Source of the DNA: Cinclus cinclus
Lineage: Eukaryota > Chordata > Aves > Passeriformes > Cinclidae
Reading direction: 5' to 3'
Length of the DNA: 64,000 nucleotides
Assembly: GCF_963662255.1 (NCBI RefSeq)
Contig: NC_085047.1
Span: forward strand, 52,636,006 to 52,700,005
Shown: piece by piece, positions 50,480-63,870 of the stretch
Numbering within the stretch: position 1 is the first letter of the stretch
Layout of the letters: every line of letters begins with the position of its first letter
The notes under the pieces: model-generated
Seen by the model: the letters and a program-made list of their open reading frames with translations, nothing else
Told to the model about the DNA's origin: nothing
Database searches by the model: none
Made by a program: the position numbers and the translations under genes

Positions 50480-53400
50480 TCCCAGGGTGGGTGCTGCAAA
50501 TAATACTAGTCATTGCTGAGTATTCACAGTGAAGGAATTGTTACATGAACTTCTAGAAACCTAGGCTTTATGGGATGGGATCACCTCTGAAATAATTCTT
50601 TCTTCCTCTTTCTTGCTTGTGTTACCCTAAAATATGCATTCTGAAAACATTATTTTCTAAGTTATTTCAGATATATTTTACCTTTTTCCATACCCCCTCT
50701 TCCCCCTCTCCCCCCATCTGTGTAGTTAGATCTGTTCACCACTGCATTCTGATTTTCTGGAAATGCCCAAAGATTTTTGGGTTTACAGGGTTTAACTACA
50801 GAATTTCAATTAACAAATCATTTGTATAATTTAGGGAGTATTTTGCTGCCCTGCAAAATCCAGTAGTAAAGTCTGGATTAAAAACATTAAAGAAACACTT
50901 TTGTGCATGTTTTTGGATTTGCCAAGGCTATGATTTCACAAAGCTATGGACCAAAACAAGTTTCCCAGTGATGGTTTTCAGTACATATGGATAAGTACAA
51001 ATTTATCTGACATCCTGCAAATGTTTGTTGACAATGCGAAATTAGTTCATTTTACTTCCTCTCACTCTCACACACACATCTATTTTTGTGTGCTTGTGTG
51101 TATGCCATGAAACTACACAATCCTCCCAGTCACTTCTGTCATTCTTCTCTGAATTCTCCAATCTTTTCTAGGAAGATGCTCAGCATCCCACTCAGGGTTG
51201 CAGCCCCTGGCACCCCAGAGGCATGGAGAGTATTTGCAGGATTCCTACTTTGAAAGGGGATGTTTCTGCATAAAGAGACCCAAATTGGCCATATGTTATA
51301 GTAACCTCACATTTAATATTTTTTTAGGTCCAAATCACCTCTGTGAGTCTGGAATCAAGCAGCACCATTGAAAACCTGGGCAGAGGAATGTTGTGCATGG
51401 TATAGTCAGAAAACTGGACCTTGACCCACTCCAATAATCCCAAACCATCTTTCTTCAAAGATTCTTTCATCAGTGCTTTGCCTCCACTGTGCTCATCTTG
51501 GTCCTGTTCAGCTCACCCTCGGGATTTCTTTTAACACTGTTAACACCTTCATTCAGATCATTAAACAACTCTGCATGTAATACCAGTCTCAGCAGTAAGC
51601 CACCGAACTCCAACCCGACACATTAATGTTTATCATTGCCCTTTGTTTACAAATAATGGAGTTTTTATCCCAGTCAAATTAGCTATCGAGACAATTATCT
51701 GAGTAATATTTCATAAACAACTCTATCCTAGTGCATTCCTGAAATGCAATTATATTGGTGAAAAGTGTCAGAGATATCAACAGAATTAGGCACGTTGGAT
51801 TCAAAGAAGAATGTTACGTCCTATGCTCTTCTTCTTCCTAAATTTGCTTGTTTGAGGCAGAGCCAGGGCCTGGAAGCAAAAAGGGTGCTTGGGCAGCACA
51901 TGTATGGAGCCATGAGATACTGTGGAGCAGGCACAGCTAGGAAAGTTACGGACTGCTGCACTGAACAGGAAATGTCTATAGCACTGTCCTCAGTGGCTCC
52001 TGCTTTCCTTTCACAATATCTGGGGTTCTCTTTCCTCAGAATTCTCTCCATTGCATAAAGTGAGGTGGGAGTTTATCCTCAGCCAAATTTAACTGCCAGG
52101 ATTGTTCCTCCCTTCCAGAGAAACCAAACAACATCTGATTTTCTCTTCTTCTTCACACATAACATAGAACTTGAGTTGCCTTACTGAGAAGTTTCCTGAG
52201 CTCTAAGGTTGACACCACTAACTAACGGGCAGTCTCTTTTGTTCTTTTTTGTGGTCTAACACTCAAACCATTGTGGGAAGTCTCTTGCAAACTGTTTCTT
52301 TTCTGCTGTGTCTCTGCAGACAGTCTTTGTCTGGGAAGCACATCCAAGTCAGGGAGTGTCATTGAAGCTACTTGGGATTGATGGCTTCTCCCAGACACTA
52401 TCTCAGCTGGCTCAGGCTCTGCAGGAACTGGCAATGTGGCTGCTCCCAATTAAACCTTACATTTGCTGCATAAATACCACAGTCCCCACAGGACCTGAAC
52501 TGACTGTCTTTTTCATGTTTATATTTTCCGGGCGTCCATGTCTGGTTTGGCAATTAACAGGTCTTTTATTAGATCTCCTTTACTTCCTAAATGCTCCTAT
52601 TTTCCTTTCTCATTATGACATAATCGTTTTATAGTCAGATAAAACTCTTCTTGTGCGAAATTTAGTCCCCTCACCAATTTGGATGTTTTCCTTTGTGGCA
52701 GCCTTTTTTCAGGCAGGAATTAGCCTTCATTAAAATGTGTTGTATTTTTTATTTGTCCTTTGACCTTTCCTGACTACATTTCTACCGATTTTGTCTACTT
52801 ATACCTTTTTCCTTAAAAGCCCTCGCCAATTCTTTCTTTTTATTTTGTTCTATTGGTGTAGGTTTTCTTTAATCTAATTTCCTTTGTTTAGCTCATTAGT
52901 CTCAACCTGAAGATGGGAGTTATGGGGAAGAAGCAAAACAGATAACATTCCTGAGATCTCAGCCTAAATCACAAATTAAACATTTCATAAAAACATGAGC
53001 ACCTCCTGCTCTGAATTGCTTAACCATGCTAAGAGGAAACATCACTCCTGGCTACTGAAGGCACTTGGTTTCCCAGTTAGTGGCATGCAACCTCTGAGCA
53101 CACACCTCCACTTTTATTCAGAGAGACTTCTTGCTGAAATTGCCATTAAGCAGCTGGAAAAAAAGTGAAAATCACAGAAGGACTTTGTTTTATGCAGCAT
53201 CACAAATCACAAATTCAACTAATCTCAGCCTTTTCAAGGTGTTAGAATTATTTGCTACACTAAATTCTGTCTTATCTAGGTCAGCAGTGACAAAAAATAC
53301 ATCAAGGTATTTTGTCATATCAGAGGCATTTGTCTTACCACAAGGTATCATGCCCTATGAGGTGACCAGAGTACAGCAGTTTTGTCTTCTACTTTCCTTT

Positions 53401-55270
53401 GTTTTAAATGCAAATATTTTGACAGAAAACTACCTTAAAAAAAGTGATTGTTCTTCTAAAGGAAAAGTTAATAGAGCATCAGATACCACATTTCAAGCCT
53501 GACTGCATTATTCAAGGTGAAAAAAAATGCTTTCACTTTATTTAAACCACTCAAAGTATTGTTTCCAAATCTGTGGCTTGTCTCTGTTATCTACTACAGT
53601 AACTTCTGCAATGACTTGCAAAGCTACTTCTGAAAGTAAAAGATAATTTTTAATTGAAGCAAAAGCTATGAGAGAGTAATAGAAGGAAAATCTTCTTGGA
53701 AGGATTTTTTGAATACTTTGTAATCCAGCCTAGGTCTCAGTGTGGATCTGAGGCATGAATATATTTGCATAAATGCAAAAGAAATGTGGGAAGATCATTG
53801 AACTTACAGAAGTCTTTGGCTTACTGCATGGACTGAAAACTTTTGCCAAAGCATTACTTTTGCACTCTGTTTCCCTGCTCATCCATTTCAGAAAGCAACA
53901 GCTTTTCAGTCTTGGAGGTCCTTCTTGCTGCAATCTGGATGTGTAGCTACCATTTACTGCCTGCTGTGTCCTTCTGTCAGGCTTTGGAAATCACTGACAT
54001 TTGGGTGTCAGAGTTAGACCTCACTGTGTCATGTACTAGACCAGCATACCTTCGCAATGTGTTTCAGTGGAGACATTTTCACCTCAGTTTTTGTTCACCA
54101 GCACTACTCCTGAATAGACTTTTGGACTTGTTTTATTATTCTTGCAGCCCCATAAGAAATTGCAACAGTACACAGGGCAATCCCAAATCTAAACAAAGCC
54201 CAATCTAAACAAAATGAGGGAAAAGAAAACTCCCACAGCTATTTTTCTTCTTTGCAGATAACTTATCACGTCTTCCAAGTGGGATGTTAAATGTATTTTC
54301 CAAGGTCACATTAAAGGTATATAGCAAATCTTAGACTGGACCTCATTATCTTGAACCCAGGATTGCACAGAGAAGGGTCTCCTTTGAATATTCTTTTAGA
54401 GCATGGATGTTCTTTGTGTCTCTAAGCCTCTGTCTAGAGGTCCTCAAACTGCTGTCCCTACAGCAAACAAAAGCTACATACACTTTGTGCTAAGTAGCCA
54501 TCTCTTTTACACATTACCTGATAAAATGTGAAAAAACTTTATCATATCAAGCTGTGCAACTGTGCACCGAAATGACTTTCAAGTATTTCCATTTTCATTA
54601 TCTCAAGGTGGGGTTCTTTTTCTTTGGTTGGCTTTGGGGTTTGGGCTTGGGGGTTGTTTTTTGTTACTAACAGCTAGTTAAGGGAGAATAAACATCTCCT
54701 ACTGAAAATGAGACATACTGTCAGTCAAGGGAATCCCGACTGATGAGCTCAGGTTGCCATTGCAGAGGTTTACCCTGTGGCAGGTGACTTCCACAAACCT
54801 CTGCTCTCTCAAGGCCTTGCTAGCAAAACTATCACAGAGCAGAGGTAGTGCATTAGCTTTGCATCTCCCTTCTTTGCACAAATCAAGCCCTACCAAACAG
54901 GGATCAAAGACTGGTTTTTTTTGTGAAACAGCTGTGAACAGTAGTGCAGAAAAAGACTGAGGTTTGTTTTTAACACTCTACCCTGTTCAAACACTCTCTT
55001 TTGTCTTTTTTTTAACTCACAGTGCAGCTTCTTCATCAGTGTGTGATGAAGCAAGTTCCGTTCACTTTATACAAAGTCAGCCAGTAGATAGTTGAAAAGC
55101 TTCTTCAGCAAAGATGAAATGGAAATATTTCCCAAGTGCTATCATCCACTGTTCAAATAATGAAGCAGGAGAAAACTGTTCAGCTTTCATAATTTAAGCC
55201 AAATAAGGATTAAAGCAATGAATTGATTTATTAATGACATACAATTCACCTGCAGTACACTGGGGATCAG

Positions 55271-55293
55271 TACCAATAATGCCATTATTGGTA
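55271..55293. repeat. Near-perfect palindrome with CCAAT/ATTGG arms
   Basis: The arm TACCAATAATG (55271-55281) and its exact reverse complement (55283-55293) flank a single C. Each arm contains a CCAAT core, one per strand. A TATAAATA box overlaps the right edge at 55292-55299. Confidence 0.9.
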
Positions 55294-57229
55294 TAAATAC
55301 ACAAGAGATAAACCATGTCTCCTACAGCCTAAGAAAGGTCCCTCCACAACCCCCCTTATGTGCACCTTGAGTGTGGGTCCCCACTTGTTGTGCCTCGTTC
55401 AGTCAGGCCACCTGTTGAGCCCCAGCTCCACGAGGAATTTCATAAGGATGACGATCTGTTCCATGTACGTGGTGGTAGCAATGCTGACAGGGCAGATTCT
55501 GGCAGTGTCAAACCAGGTTTGACTACTGCTGGTTACCCTTCAAGGTGTCTCCCCAAATCAATTTTCAGCTTCTTTTATACTTCTTTTCAGGCTAACATCT
55601 CCTTTGTTTTAAAGCTCTCTTCGAAGTTCTGGCTGTTGTTTAATCCACTGATGATCTCTCTTCCTCTTTAACAACATCAGGCTGGGCCTTATGGTTGTCT
55701 TCATCTTTAGCATGATCAGTTAACATGGACAAATTTCCTCCAGCCAATTTTGTGTATTCAACACATACACACACTTTACTTCACACTGTTGTGCTACCAG
55801 GTGTTGTTGTTCAGGCCATTTGCCAAGCGTGGGCTGTGTGCAAGCACCTGCACAGTTAGTTTGAAAAGTGCTGTGAATATTAATCTCTTCCCTGGTAATA
55901 TTTTATTGTTTAATCTAGTTTACAGTTTAGTCTGGTATCTTGGGGAATGCTTGAAACTGCACTCACCTGCACAATTGTTTCCCATTTAAGTAAAATTAAT
56001 GGCAGCCACTGCATTAAAGGTTGCTATTTGTCACTTCTGCTAATTATACAAAGATAAACACCTGTGGACAAGCCCAGCACATCAAATTGCTAAACTGTTG
56101 GTAAGACATAAGGCACAGATGCTTATTAGCATCCATCAGCTTGGCTGCATCCTAGTGGACTGCACAAAGAGAGGGAAGCTGAGGAATCCTTTGTTTCCAC
56201 ACTTACCCGTGTTTTCAGTGTACCATGGCACATCAAGCACAGAGTCAATGCAGGCTGTCAGACTCTACTGACATCTCTTCAGCAGCTTGAACAGTCATTT
56301 ACAGTAGTGGAGGGTTGTGCTCCAACTTCAGGGAAACGTCAGCTGCACCTGGCCTTTATAAACCTATGTCTTAACACTTCCTATCAAAAACCTGTGATTC
56401 CAGAACTAGTCCATGTCATGGGATTGTTCTGCTCTGCTACCTTCTGATCCCTTCCCCTCCTAAGCCGGGCTTTGAGCTCCTTTTTACCACTACACGAACC
56501 AAGAGAATGAGGTTTTTCTTTTTGCTGGCTGGCTTCTGAACCATCTGTCAAAATCTGCCAGCTGTGTAGATTTTGTCTCCTGGTCCTGTCCTCTTGACCT
56601 CATGGCTGGAAAACCAGCAGAGACTACTCAAGCCATTGAAAGTTCATTTGCACAGCTCCATTGTGGGACAGGTGTGAACCCAAGGAAAGTCCACAGGCAA
56701 TATCATGAATATATTCTTAGGTACTTACAAAGTATAGCTATGGCACAATGGACCAAATACTGACTTGCTTTGGCAACCAGGCTATTGCAGGTGGGAAGGG
56801 CAGCAGTCTGAATGAGAAAAAACCCATGAGGGAGGAAAAAAAGAAACTGAGATAAAACAATTAGCTGTTGTTGGCAAAATCAGAACATCAAAGCTCCAAA
56901 CCAAGTTAAACAATGGTGTAACCAAGACTGAAAGCTTGCTCTCCAAGGTTATTAAAAAGTTATACAGTTTCCTGAAGAAATCAAAAGAGGTGACTTGTCA
57001 GCAGCTGGTTGCAGGAAGACTGGCAGAGACACGGACAAAATAACTTATATGATTACTTGCTTGGGTAAATATTGAGGAACCTAAATTTTAAAATAAAACA
57101 ACTGAGTTGGGAAGGAAGGAAAATGATAAAGGCTATGTTTGGTTCAGTATTGTTCTCTCTGCTTGTTACGTTTCTATGAATAAATAAATCACAGTAGTCT
57201 GGGATGCAGCTGTGATGGACTGTCTTCAT

Positions 57230-57890
57230 ACCAAAAACCTGGAAGGTGGCAAATCTGTGCGATGCCAATTTTGAAACCAGCTCTGGAGGAGATTTGAGGA
57301 ACTCTAGGTCTGTAATCTTGATGCTTCTACTAGGCAAATTAAATGAAAGTATAATAAAGATTAGAATTAGCAGACATTTGAATAAAAATTATCTAACTGA
57401 ACAGAATAATCAAAGTTTTTATGAGGAGAAATACTGCCTAATGAACAAGGTCTCTGAGTGGTTGAACAAGAATATGTATGGAGATGATCAAGGTCTCTAA
57501 CTACTTGGATATCCAAGAGACTTTTGACTAAGCCCATTGCCAAAAATAATTTAGGGAACTAAGCAACCATGGATCAAGGAAGACAGTACTTTTATGGATG
57601 AGTAAATGGCAAAAGGTAGAAAACTAAACAGGAATAATTGTTCTCTTTTCAGACTGGAGGGAGCTACGTGGGATCATTTTGGTATTTGACATAAAAAGGG
57701 AAAGAACTGGAAGAAGAGGTAGGTAATAGGCTGGTGTGATATTTCTGATGAAATTAAGTTACTTCATGTTGTAAGGATGAAGTCAAAAATGAACAAAGAT
57801 GGACATACTACAATTTAGGTTATGTGAATTAATAAAGAAATAAAGCAACATGATTAAGAGCAAGGCTCTTGTACAATAGAATGTTACACT
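57230..57890 (+). mobile_element. Ancient CR1/L3-like LINE reverse-transcriptase fragment
   Basis: About 650 bp of an old non-LTR retrotransposon in + orientation, from the middle of ORF2. Blocks recognised in order are: GGAAGGTGGCAAATCTGTGC with GATGCCAATTTTGAAA; a stretch matching 'ggcaaattaaatgaaa'; the eroded RT box TTGGATATCCAAGAGACTTT and TGACTAAGCCCATTGCCAAA, which corresponds to the LDFQKAFDKVPH motif of CR1/L2 reverse transcriptases; GGGAACTAAGCAACCATGGA; and TTTTCAGACTGGAGGGAGCT. It carries many stops and indels and is far more diverged than the other CR1 copies here. It therefore probably entered before the radiation of modern birds. Edges are approximate. Confidence 0.75.
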
Positions 57891-60800
57891 GGACAATTAG
57901 AGATTAATTTTACAGCATTCCTTGAAAATGGAAGTAATTTAAAATGGCATTCTGGGGTTCCATATTTGTTAGAGCTTAATTACTTTCAGATCAAACACAT
58001 TGCCTCTATCAGTGCTCTGCTAGCCCTGGAAATTCTGCCTGACTTCTAAAACTCCTACTAGATTATCTTCTCATTATGTCTGCTTTGATGCCTATAGAAA
58101 ATCAAGCTGTGAATTCACTCAAGAGTCATCAGTTCGAAGATCCTCCAGCTGTGCTTTTCTAACATTTGTGCACAACTCCATGACCCCAAGTTTGGTGATC
58201 ACTGTGATGAGAATGCCCTTGAGGGATTCAACATATTCTGTTTTATTTATATTATGTAAAAAAGGGGCTTACAGAACTGAAGCACACAAAAGAGTATTTC
58301 TGTCACAAAATAGGCAGATCTGACAGCATGCTCAGAGGAATGATCTGTGTGTAAGATGACATTTTTACATATCTGCTTTCCAGAGTATGACTACATAATA
58401 ATTATTTTTGACAGTACATCAGACTAATGCACTCTGATATATTCTGTAAAATTAATGAAGCCATAGCAATGGCAGGTAGAGCAACAGCATTTGCTGTAAA
58501 ATCCTCTGTGATTAATTAATTATAGAATTAAGATTAAGAATTAATGACTATCGAATTATAGGATTAAGGAATTTTTCCATTCTCCTGCTAGTACAGATAA
58601 ACTCTCAAAGGCTTTGGGAAAAAAATTATTAGCGACCTAATGAATCATAAATTTCTAAAATAGAATAAAACTAACTACTAGAGATCCTTTGTAATGCAAG
58701 ATGGCAGATCTGTTACAGAAAGAGACAAATTATTCTGTTTAAAGAATCAATATGTGTACACCTGCTAAACTGATTTGTTTACTGTGAACAGTTTCCTTAA
58801 ATGCCAGCTGTTCTGTGTTCTGTGTGATGGTAGTCACAAAGAATGCACAGACATTTTAGCTCCTCCACAGAGCCTTAAGATCATTTATTCTACCTGGTTT
58901 TTAACCCAAGAATGAGCTGTCTGCTGACAAAGCATGTTTTGCTCACATTAGTAATTTTAAGTGTGGGGATAAACCATATTGCAAATCTGGTTGGATGGAT
59001 ACTTTGGTTTTTGTTGGATGCCTTCAATTCAAGAAACAATGCTCATTTTGTCTTTCTGAATCAATAAATTTCTTTCTAATTAGATTCAGGAGCACCTAAT
59101 TTTTGCCTTTTAAGTTCCTCAGGGTTTTTTTTAATTATTTCTGAAACTTCAGGAAGATAAATCCTGTATCATCTCACCGAGAACCAAAACTGACATCTAT
59201 CCAGAGTGCTGGACAGTTGAAACACTAAGTGGATGGCTCAGCAGCTTGGCAGACTGTAGGTTCATACTCTGTCAGCCTACTTTCCTAAGCTTTTTAATAC
59301 TATACTAGTTCACACAAAAAGACATAAAAACCACACACAGTGTTGACACACCAGCAATGTATTATAGTAGTAGAACCATTTTGAATTTGGTATTTGATAC
59401 TAATAGAACATAAGTCATAGTAATACCTTCAGCATAGGCTGGTCAGCCATAAATTCTTTATTTCTCTTGCAGTGTTGTTGTTCTCTATATTCCTGCACAA
59501 TTCTGCAACTTGATGTGATTAGGCCAACTTGACATGTGACTTGACACAAGTTCACTGAGAGCAGAGGACTAGAAAGGAACTTGTCCTCTCTTGTGTAGGG
59601 TTTTTAGCATAGTGTTCACTGCTCTTTCACAAGATGTTGATGCTTTTCAGAGAAAGATGGAACCAAGTTGAAGGATGTTTCAGTCCTTATACACACAATT
59701 ATTGAGAATTAAACCAATTAGTCCTGTTGAAATCCAGTTTTTGCTCATTAGAGAGATTACAGACAAAAAAAGTGCATCCATTTCAGGTAGTCTTCTCACT
59801 GATTTAAAAATGTTAAATGGTCTGAGGTTCTCACAGCGAGAATGTGCCTAGCATGAAAATAAGGTTAGATTCTTTCAGAGTAGGCTTGCATCCAGTTCAC
59901 AAGATCTAAGTTCACTTAATCATCAAAACCCAAAACAAGTGTCATGGAGTGCTTCATTCCTCATTGACTGCTAGGCAAATGTGGCACATATCCCTTATTG
60001 GGCAAACAGATGAATAACCATTTGAATGTGACAATCGACAGCTGGCAAATTTTGCAAATTTTAAATGAGATGGTTTGGTTCCAAAGTGACAGCCATCAGA
60101 GGAGACAAATGCTTTTTGTCTCTATAAAACTTCACAGCATGGTCTCCCACCATGGAGCTATCACTCTGAGAAAAAAGGAAAAAAACAAAAAACAAACTCA
60201 AAAAAAACACCTACTTCAAATCTAGGCAGATCTTCACTACATTGTGGTCACTGTAGTAATTGTGGTTTATTCCCAAAAACATTACAGGCTGTGTAGATAA
60301 AAAGGACAACAAGGATGTTATTGCCTCCTGCTATTATTCCTCAATTGAGGAAATGAAGGATTAATCCTAGACCACCAAAGTTGATTAATCATTAATTCAG
60401 TGGAAGTGTGGGACTAATTATGTCCGAGGATTGGAGACAGCAGTTTGCTAAAGGTCATCAGGAAGTCTTTGACCAGACTGCACAGAAAAAAACCTTGGAA
60501 TATGATAAATATGCATGAAAAAATACAACCAAACACTGTCTCTGATTTCTGTTTACAGCATTTAGGCGTCCTGAGGGGACCACTTCAATGATAACCTCTC
60601 TGATACTTTGAGTGCAGCAATACAAACAACTGGCAGGTGACACAAGCTGTGACTTTGCAACTGCAGTGACTGCTCTTTAGATTGTGGTTAAGTGTCAAGT
60701 GGTTTTGTACCTTAGTGAGTACAGACTAAGCTACTTCACATTTTGCTGTGGGTTGAAAGCATTCTGACAGGCTCTCACAGAAAAATAACAGCTGTGGTAT

Positions 60801-62339
60801 AAACTTGCCCTGCAGTAACTTGTTCATGCAGTTCCTTCTGCTAACTTCCAGGGATTAGCAGAAGATATGCTCCATGGGTGAAAAGTGTACACCTCTTTTT
60901 ATTTTATCCCATGTTTTTTGTGATAAAATATAGAAAACTGCTTTTATGTGTTGGTTTTTTTTGTTTTGTTTTGGGATTTTTTTTTTTTGCTTGTCTAGTT
61001 TTGAATATAAAATAGGAGTAGTGCAATTCTCTGACAGTTTTTTCTGTCATTGCTAAGATGATTAGAAATTCAGGAGCAGCACAGATGAGCTCTAGTAAAA
61101 GCTATCAGAAAAAATCACCACTGGGAATTACTGTGTACTTCTGAAGAACAAAATCCATTTTAAATCAGAATGAGAGATGCGGGACAGTCAAGAAAGCTTG
61201 GAAGGTGACTGGGCAGAGTTATCAGTTAAATGGATTTTATAAAATATCAATTTTTCAAAGCTTTACTCATTCACATGATATAAGACCAGGGCCTCAGGGA
61301 TTCTGCATCTCATCAGGAGCAAAACATGGTAACAGGGAGAGAGCTGGGCCATAGATTTTTCCTGATGGCTTGGTTTCTTGAAAGCTTGCAGCAGTGTAAT
61401 CACTGAACTTTTCAGAGTACTTGATCATGCAGCTGGCATGCCCTAAAAGAGGGTTCCAATAAAATGCCTCTGACATGCATTATCAAGCAGCACAGAAAAC
61501 TGCTGCACATGCAGAACCCTTGGCATGAATCAAAGCTTTCACACTCGCATTCGGATGATGAGGAACTTTATGAACTATTTTCTTTCTCCTCACTGTTGCC
61601 CTACCTCATTGTCATGATTCAGGTCTGGATGCAGGCTGGCTTTGCGCTGCTCCATGAGTGTGTGACCTGCCAGGGAGCACACCAGCAGCTCTGTTACAGG
61701 AGCAACTCTGATGGCTCCATTCATGGAATAGCACCGGGTGATCCTTTGACAGCACATGGTGATGTGGCAATGGCAGACAAGCAGAAAGGTGAGCACAAAC
61801 TGTCTGCATCCTTCTATTTGTTGTAGAACGGCAAGTCCAGTAACTGTTGCTTTCTCCTTATCTTCATTTGCCTCTGAAATAGACTGCTGTTGTTACCTTG
61901 CTGCTATTTAATCCTTACCATGATCTTGGCCATCTCCCTGGGTCATCATTCTGCCTCTTAATAAGAAAGTGTGTCCTTACATAAGTAGCTAGCTTATCAG
62001 GCATTAATGATACAACAAAATTATTGCAAATTACACAGGCTCCTTTTTTTTAACTACTTCCTTCCTAATTTGGAACAACTAGCTGTGTTTGCAAGAGGGA
62101 ATGAAAGACTCCTAATAAATCCATTTTCTATGTTCAAATCCAATTTCTATGTTCTATATTTTCTATGTTCAAACAGCTAATACACACAGCAAGATAAGAG
62201 GTCTAGGGCTGAGGCAATTCCATCTCCCCACAGACCACTAAAACCCCTTGAAATTCTCCATGGCATCACTTTTAAAAATATCTTGGATCATGTGCTTGCT
62301 TGCTTTTGAATATAAAGATGAATGACTTTGCAACTTAGA
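57891..62339. other. Intergenic DNA, no supported gene
   Basis: AT-rich sequence with TAAT-rich patches (58500-58570), short T-runs near 60960-60990 and the triple motif near 62125-62170. The + strand frame at 61464-61826 (120 codons) resembles nothing I know. Confidence 0.5.
62125..62170. repeat. Three copies of TTTCTATGTTC
   Basis: The 11-mer occurs at 62125, 62144 and 62160. The outer copies share a longer ATTTTCTATGTTCAAA context. This suggests slippage duplication. Confidence 0.8.
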
Positions 62340-62610
62340 ATAGAATGATGGAATGGTTTGGGTTGGAAGTGGCCTTTAAGATTATCCAGTTCAAACCCCT
62401 CTGCCTTGGGAGGGGACACCTTCTGCTAGATTAGGTTGCTCCAAGTTCAACCTGGCTTTGATCACTTCCAGGAGTGGGGCATCCAGAGTTTCTCTGGGAA
62501 AATTGTTCCAGTGCCTCAACCCCCTAATAGGACAGATTTTCTTCCTAATATCTAATCTAAATCTCATCTCTATTATTTTAAAGTCATTCTCTCTTGTCCT
62601 GTCAGAGGGG
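62340..62610 (-). mobile_element. CR1 LINE 3' end with ORF2 C-terminal remnant
   Basis: Reverse-complement CR1. The left edge shows the tail region (AATAGAATGATGGAATGG, then TTTGGGTTGGAAG). The 3' UTR and the end of ORF2 follow. Translated on the - strand, an open frame of 169 codons (62391-62900) ends in a block typical of the CR1 ORF2 C-terminus: DRTRENDFKII, RFRLDIRKK, then RHWNNFPRETLDAPLLEVIK. The frame is open only over this remnant. Catalytic RT and endonuclease parts are absent, so it is not a working element. Similarity upstream of about 62610 is uncertain and may continue to about 62760. Confidence 0.9.
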
Positions 62611-62760
62611 TCGTTCCAAAGCCCCAACTCCAGCCGCAACCTCAGCCCTGGTCCTCTCACAAGTACAGCCCTGAGGCAAACAGAAAGGGTAGATGGCTTC
62701 TCTCCTCTGAGATCAAGGAGGGTGTTCAATCTAATTTTCACACTTCCTGGATGATTTAGA

Positions 62761-63639
62761 CTCATAGAAGCAGTGAGCTCTGCTCTGTGAAGTGCTACTT
62801 GTATGTAGCACTCAAGTTGATGGAGGCACTTAATGTGAGTTGATGGAGGCACTATCTCTAATGCTGGAGAAGGACTGGAGTTCAACCAGTCTTTCCCCAT
62901 ACACTAACTCCTGTGTTTTGTAGATTGCTCTTGGGAAACGACCCAGAACATGCCTATGCTTTATGGAGAAAACAGAATGAAGTGCTGGATGCTCTCCTCC
63001 TTTTGCATTCCAGCACATCACTCTAACAATGGTGTTAGCAGATCCTGCATTTCTTCACATACTCTGTGTCTTAATTCTTCACACTGCCTGCCTTGGCTCC
63101 TAATTTACATGTTCTGACTCCTTTCCTAAGGCTAGAGGCATGCTTCTTATTGTAATACCTATCTGGGAGGCATACCAGCAGGTCTTGTGGATCTTCCTCA
63201 AATTAACTTAAACTCAGATGTCTCATCAGCTTCAGTCACAGCACTAATCAACTTCAGTCCAAACTCCCTGTAGTAGTTAGATTCCTAATTTTCAGAAATC
63301 TAAATATAAGACAGATATGTAATTGCTACTGGAACCTGTATCACAGGGTTCTTCAAAATCCCTGTTCCCCAGCTTTTGAATACATTACCAATACTACGAT
63401 CCCATCATGAGATTCTTACTTTCTCAGCCTCAGTCACCTCTCCTGGGGTTGGTGCCAGCTGCATCTACATGAGAATTATGAGTCAATCATGACTCATGAC
63501 AAACCAAATGCTATGCACAATTAATTGCCAACTTACAGTTTTAGAGATGCTGATCCTGTTAGGGTTGCAGTGACTTATGAGTAATTACAGTTCCTGGGAT
63601 ATATCTCATATTTTCTGAATTGGCACAGTCAGATCATGA
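62761..63639. other. Intergenic DNA between two CR1 copies
   Basis: No gene is supported. A tandem 23-bp duplication lies at 62815-62853: the 16-mer AGTTGATGGAGGCACT occurs twice, separated by TAATGTG. Confidence 0.6.
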
Positions 63640-63870
63640 AATCTCAGAATCACAGAATCATCAAGATTGGAAGAGACCTTCAAGATCATCTGAGTCCAAC
63701 AGTCAACACCACCATAATAGCCTCTAAACCAGATCCCCAAGTGCCCCATCCTGACACATTTGTAATAGTTTCAGAGATGGTGACTCCACCACCTCCCTGG
63801 ACAACCTATTCCAATGCCTAACCACATTTTCAGTGGAAAAATAAAATTCTAATACCTGTTATGAACCTCC
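63640..63870 (-). mobile_element. CR1 LINE 3' fragment, second subfamily
   Basis: Reverse-complement CR1 of a different subfamily from the 62.34 kb copy. It shows AGAATCACAGAATCATCAAG (octamer tail), GATTGGAAGAGACCTTCAAG, ATCATCTGAGTCCAACAGTC, AACACCACCATAATAGCCTC, GGTGACTCCACCACCTCCCT and GGACAACCTATTCCAATGCC in order. Similarity fades toward 63870. It is truncated and non-coding. Confidence 0.92.

Larger units (their letters stand above)
42631..57229. other. Long gene-free interval
   Basis: About 14.6 kb without a supported gene or a recognisable transposon. It contains an A18 tract, a (GATA) microsatellite, a palindrome beside a TATA-like box and an exon-like module at 43795-44062. Its longest open frame (+ strand 45272-45880, 202 codons) has low-complexity F/L runs from a T-tract and no homology I recognise. 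I regard it as non-coding. Confidence 0.5.

Noticed and set aside
58500..58570. Cluster of TAAT motifs as a homeodomain enhancer
   Set aside because: TAAT words are expected in AT-rich DNA. Without conservation data nothing separates this from background.
62391..62900. 169-codon - strand frame as a gene
   Set aside because: Its C-terminal half is the end of CR1 ORF2. It is a transposon remnant and lacks the catalytic domains.
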